In this document: in pieces, positions 5,075 to 6,649 of the stretch
How positions within the stretch are numbered: the stretch's first letter is position 1
Layout: each line of letters starts with the position of its first letter
Source of the DNA: a bacterium
GTDB lineage: Bacteria; Desulfobacterota; GWC2-55-46
Direction of reading: 5' to 3'
DNA length: 6,649 bases
Assembly: GCA_027310325.1 (NCBI GenBank)
Contig: DAIDBB010000300.1
Location: 1 to 6,649, forward strand
The notes under the pieces: generated by a model
Database searches by the model: none
Told to the model about the DNA's origin: nothing
What the model saw: only the letters and a program-made list of their open reading frames with translations
Translations under genes and position numbers: made by a program

Positions 5075-6649
5075 TGCCTGATTCTAAAAAACAGGTAATA
5101 CTAATGAAGGGCATAGGCGTATCCTCAGGGATCGCCATCGGCAATGCCTACCTCCTTGAAAGAGGCATCGTAGAGCCGGCGCAGTACTGCTATATCGACA
5201 AGTCGGAGGCGGAGCACGAGATAGAAAGGTTCAAAAATGCCGTGAAGGAGTCAAGGGACCAGCTTCTGCGCATAAAAAAGAAGATGGAGGAGGATAGGCG
5301 CGGCAAGGAGCATATACGTATCATCGACGCCCATCTGATGATACTTAAAGACCATATGCTCATAAACGATACCATCCGTGTCATCAGGGAAGAAAAGATA
5401 AACGCGGAATGGGCGCTAAAGAACGTCTTGAGGGGATTGATGGAGTACTTCAACAAGATAGACGACGAGTACCTGAGGGAAAGGGGCTCTGACATAGAGC
5501 ATATCTTCAACAGGGTCCTTATAAACCTCATGGGCAAGAAGCACGATTCTATCGCTGAAATAAGAGAGCCTTCGGTCGTCATAGCGCACGACCTCGCCCC
5601 CACCGACACGGCCCAGATGGTCAAGGGAACAGTGCTCGGATTCCTGACTGACGTCGGCGGGTTCACCTCGCACACGGCGATCCTCTCGAGGTCGTTGGAG
5701 ATACCGGCCATAATGGGCCTGGAGAACATAACAAGGAAGGTGGAGACCGGTGATACCGTGATCGTTGACGGCACCACGGGCACCGTCATAATAAATCCGT
5801 CCGAAAGCGTAATCGAAGTATACAGAAAGAGGATCGAGAGGTTCAGGGATTACGGAAGGGCGCTCCTCCATTACAGGGACCTTCCCTCCGAGACGACCGA
5901 TGGGCGGAGGGTAAAGCTCATGGGCAACATCGAGATGATTGAGGAGATAAACCCTCTTATCGACCACGGGGCCGAGGGCATAGGCCTTTACAGGACGGAG
6001 TTCCTTTATTTAAACAGGAAGGACCTCCCTACCGAAGAGGAGCACCTGAAGGCTTACAGGCAGGTCGTAAAAAAGATGTCCCCAAACCCCGTAATAATTA
6101 GGACTCTCGATATCGGCGGAGACAAGTTTTTTGCCCACGAGGACCTTGCGGAGGAGACGAACCCGGCGCTGGGCCTTCGGGCCATAAGGTTCTGTCTCAA
6201 GAATACCGAGATATTCAAGGCCCAGTTAAGGGGGATACTGCGTGCAAGCGCCAACGGGAAAGTAAAGGTCATGTTCCCGATGATCTCCGGCATCGAAGAG
6301 TTAAGGCGCGCAAAGTCGCTACTTGAAGAGGCGAAGTCCGAGCTTAAGGCGGAGGGCAGGTCCTTTGACCCTAAGATGGAAGTCGGAGCGATGATAGAGG
6401 TGCCTTCGGCCGCCATCATAGCCGACCTTATTGTCCGCGAGGTGGATTTCATCTCGATAGGCACAAATGACCTTCTCCAGTATTCACTCGCCATAGACAG
6501 GGTAAATGAGCACGTCGCATACCTCTATGAGCCATTCCATCCGGCGGCTCTCCGCATAATAAAGACCGTTGCTGACGCCGCGAACAAGGCCGGAGTAAGC
6601 GTCGGGGTATGCGGGGAGATGGCCGGAGAGCCCGAATACGCCCTGATAC
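5074..6649 (+). CDS. ptsI: PTS enzyme I (PEP-protein phosphotransferase), 3' end outside the window
   Basis: Enzyme I autophosphorylates from PEP and hands the phosphate to HPr. The 525 visible codons are open to the window edge; by comparison with E. coli enzyme I (575 residues) about 60 residues are missing. The helical HPr-binding region covers about 12-150. The phosphohistidine domain follows, with GGFTSHTAILSRS and active His200. The PEP-binding barrel comes next, with GLYRTEFLYL (Arg307), RTLDIGGDK (343-351), FISIGTNDLLQYSLAIDR (459-476) and the catalytic Cys513 in VCGEMAG. There is no N-terminal GAF domain, so this is PtsI rather than PtsP. The start at 5074 is chosen for its strong Shine-Dalgarno and one-base overlap with ptsH. 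A start at 5104 would give an N-terminus closer to E. coli and put the active histidine at 190. One oddity: the SPGIA motif near the N-terminus reads SSGIA (Ser18). Function is highly certain. Confidence 0.96.
   Translation, partial: MPDSKKQVILMKGIGVSSGIAIGNAYLLERGIVEPAQYCYIDKSEAEHEIERFKNAVKESRDQLLRIKKKMEEDRRGKEHIRIIDAHLMILKDHMLINDTIRVIREEKINAEWALKNVLRGLMEYFNKIDDEYLRERGSDIEHIFNRVLINLMGKKHDSIAEIREPSVVIAHDLAPTDTAQMVKGTVLGFLTDVGGFTSHTAILSRSLEIPAIMGLENITRKVETGDTVIVDGTTGTVIINPSESVIEVYRKRIERFRDYGRALLHYRDLPSETTDGRRVKLMGNIEMIEEINPLIDHGAEGIGLYRTEFLYLNRKDLPTEEEHLKAYRQVVKKMSPNPVIIRTLDIGGDKFFAHEDLAEETNPALGLRAIRFCLKNTEIFKAQLRGILRASANGKVKVMFPMISGIEELRRAKSLLEEAKSELKAEGRSFDPKMEVGAMIEVPSAAIIADLIVREVDFISIGTNDLLQYSLAIDRVNEHVAYLYEPFHPAALRIIKTVADAANKAGVSVGVCGEMAGEPEYALI

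Noticed and set aside
5190..5967. Two long overlapping minus-strand open frames opposite ptsI
   Set aside because: Both are antisense to the conserved enzyme I coding sequence; their low-complexity Ser/Leu/Arg-rich translations resemble no known family.
6054..6494. A 146-codon minus-strand open frame opposite the PEP-binding barrel of ptsI
   Set aside because: It is a shadow of the enzyme I frame, with no motif and no ribosome site to support it.

Overview
The window holds one tightly packed, plus-strand gene cluster coding for a phosphoenolpyruvate:sugar phosphotransferase system (PTS) and its regulators. The order is ptsN (EIIA-Ntr), hprK (HPr kinase/phosphorylase), rapZ, then the mannose-family subunits EIIA, EIIB, EIIC and EIID as four separate genes, then ptsH (HPr) and ptsI (enzyme I). 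ptsI runs off the right edge. The sequence is almost entirely coding: the largest intergenic gap is 43 bases, and four junctions overlap by 1 to 4 bases (ATGA, TTGA or TGATG). I see no RNA gene, mobile element, CRISPR array, convincing promoter or terminator, so this looks like the middle of one long transcription unit.

The order ptsN-hprK-rapZ-EIIA-(EIIB/C/D)-ptsH-ptsI is typical of the rpoN-linked PTS locus of deltaproteobacteria in the broad sense (Desulfobacterota, Myxococcota and relatives). HprK outside Firmicutes, together with RapZ and an unfused EIIA-Man, fits that group. Codon use is moderately GC-rich with heavy use of AGG (Arg) and ATA (Ile). The exact lineage cannot be fixed from the sequence alone. 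rpoN and hpf probably lie just upstream of base 1, but that is inferred from known gene order.

Working model: enzyme I takes phosphate from PEP (His200, PEP-binding barrel, Cys513) and passes it to HPr His18. HPr can then phosphorylate EIIA-Man His9, which passes phosphate to EIIB His13 and on to a sugar carried in by the EIIC/EIID membrane pair. HPr could also phosphorylate EIIA-Ntr His67 as a regulatory output. HprK can phosphorylate HPr on Ser49 and so gate the flow. RapZ is a P-loop adaptor protein linked in other bacteria to cell-envelope amino-sugar control. All catalytic residues I could check are present, so the chain looks functional rather than decayed.

The points most worth a second look are: (1) long T tracts in EIIC and EIID, above all a T10 run in EIID where loss or gain of one T gives an almost immediate stop; (2) an 11-codon mini-ORF that bridges EIIA and EIIB, ending in an ATGA overlap with the EIIB start, which has no Shine-Dalgarno of its own; (3) a complete EIIC/EIID permease in a locus that in many relatives is regulatory only. 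No wholly new system is evident.
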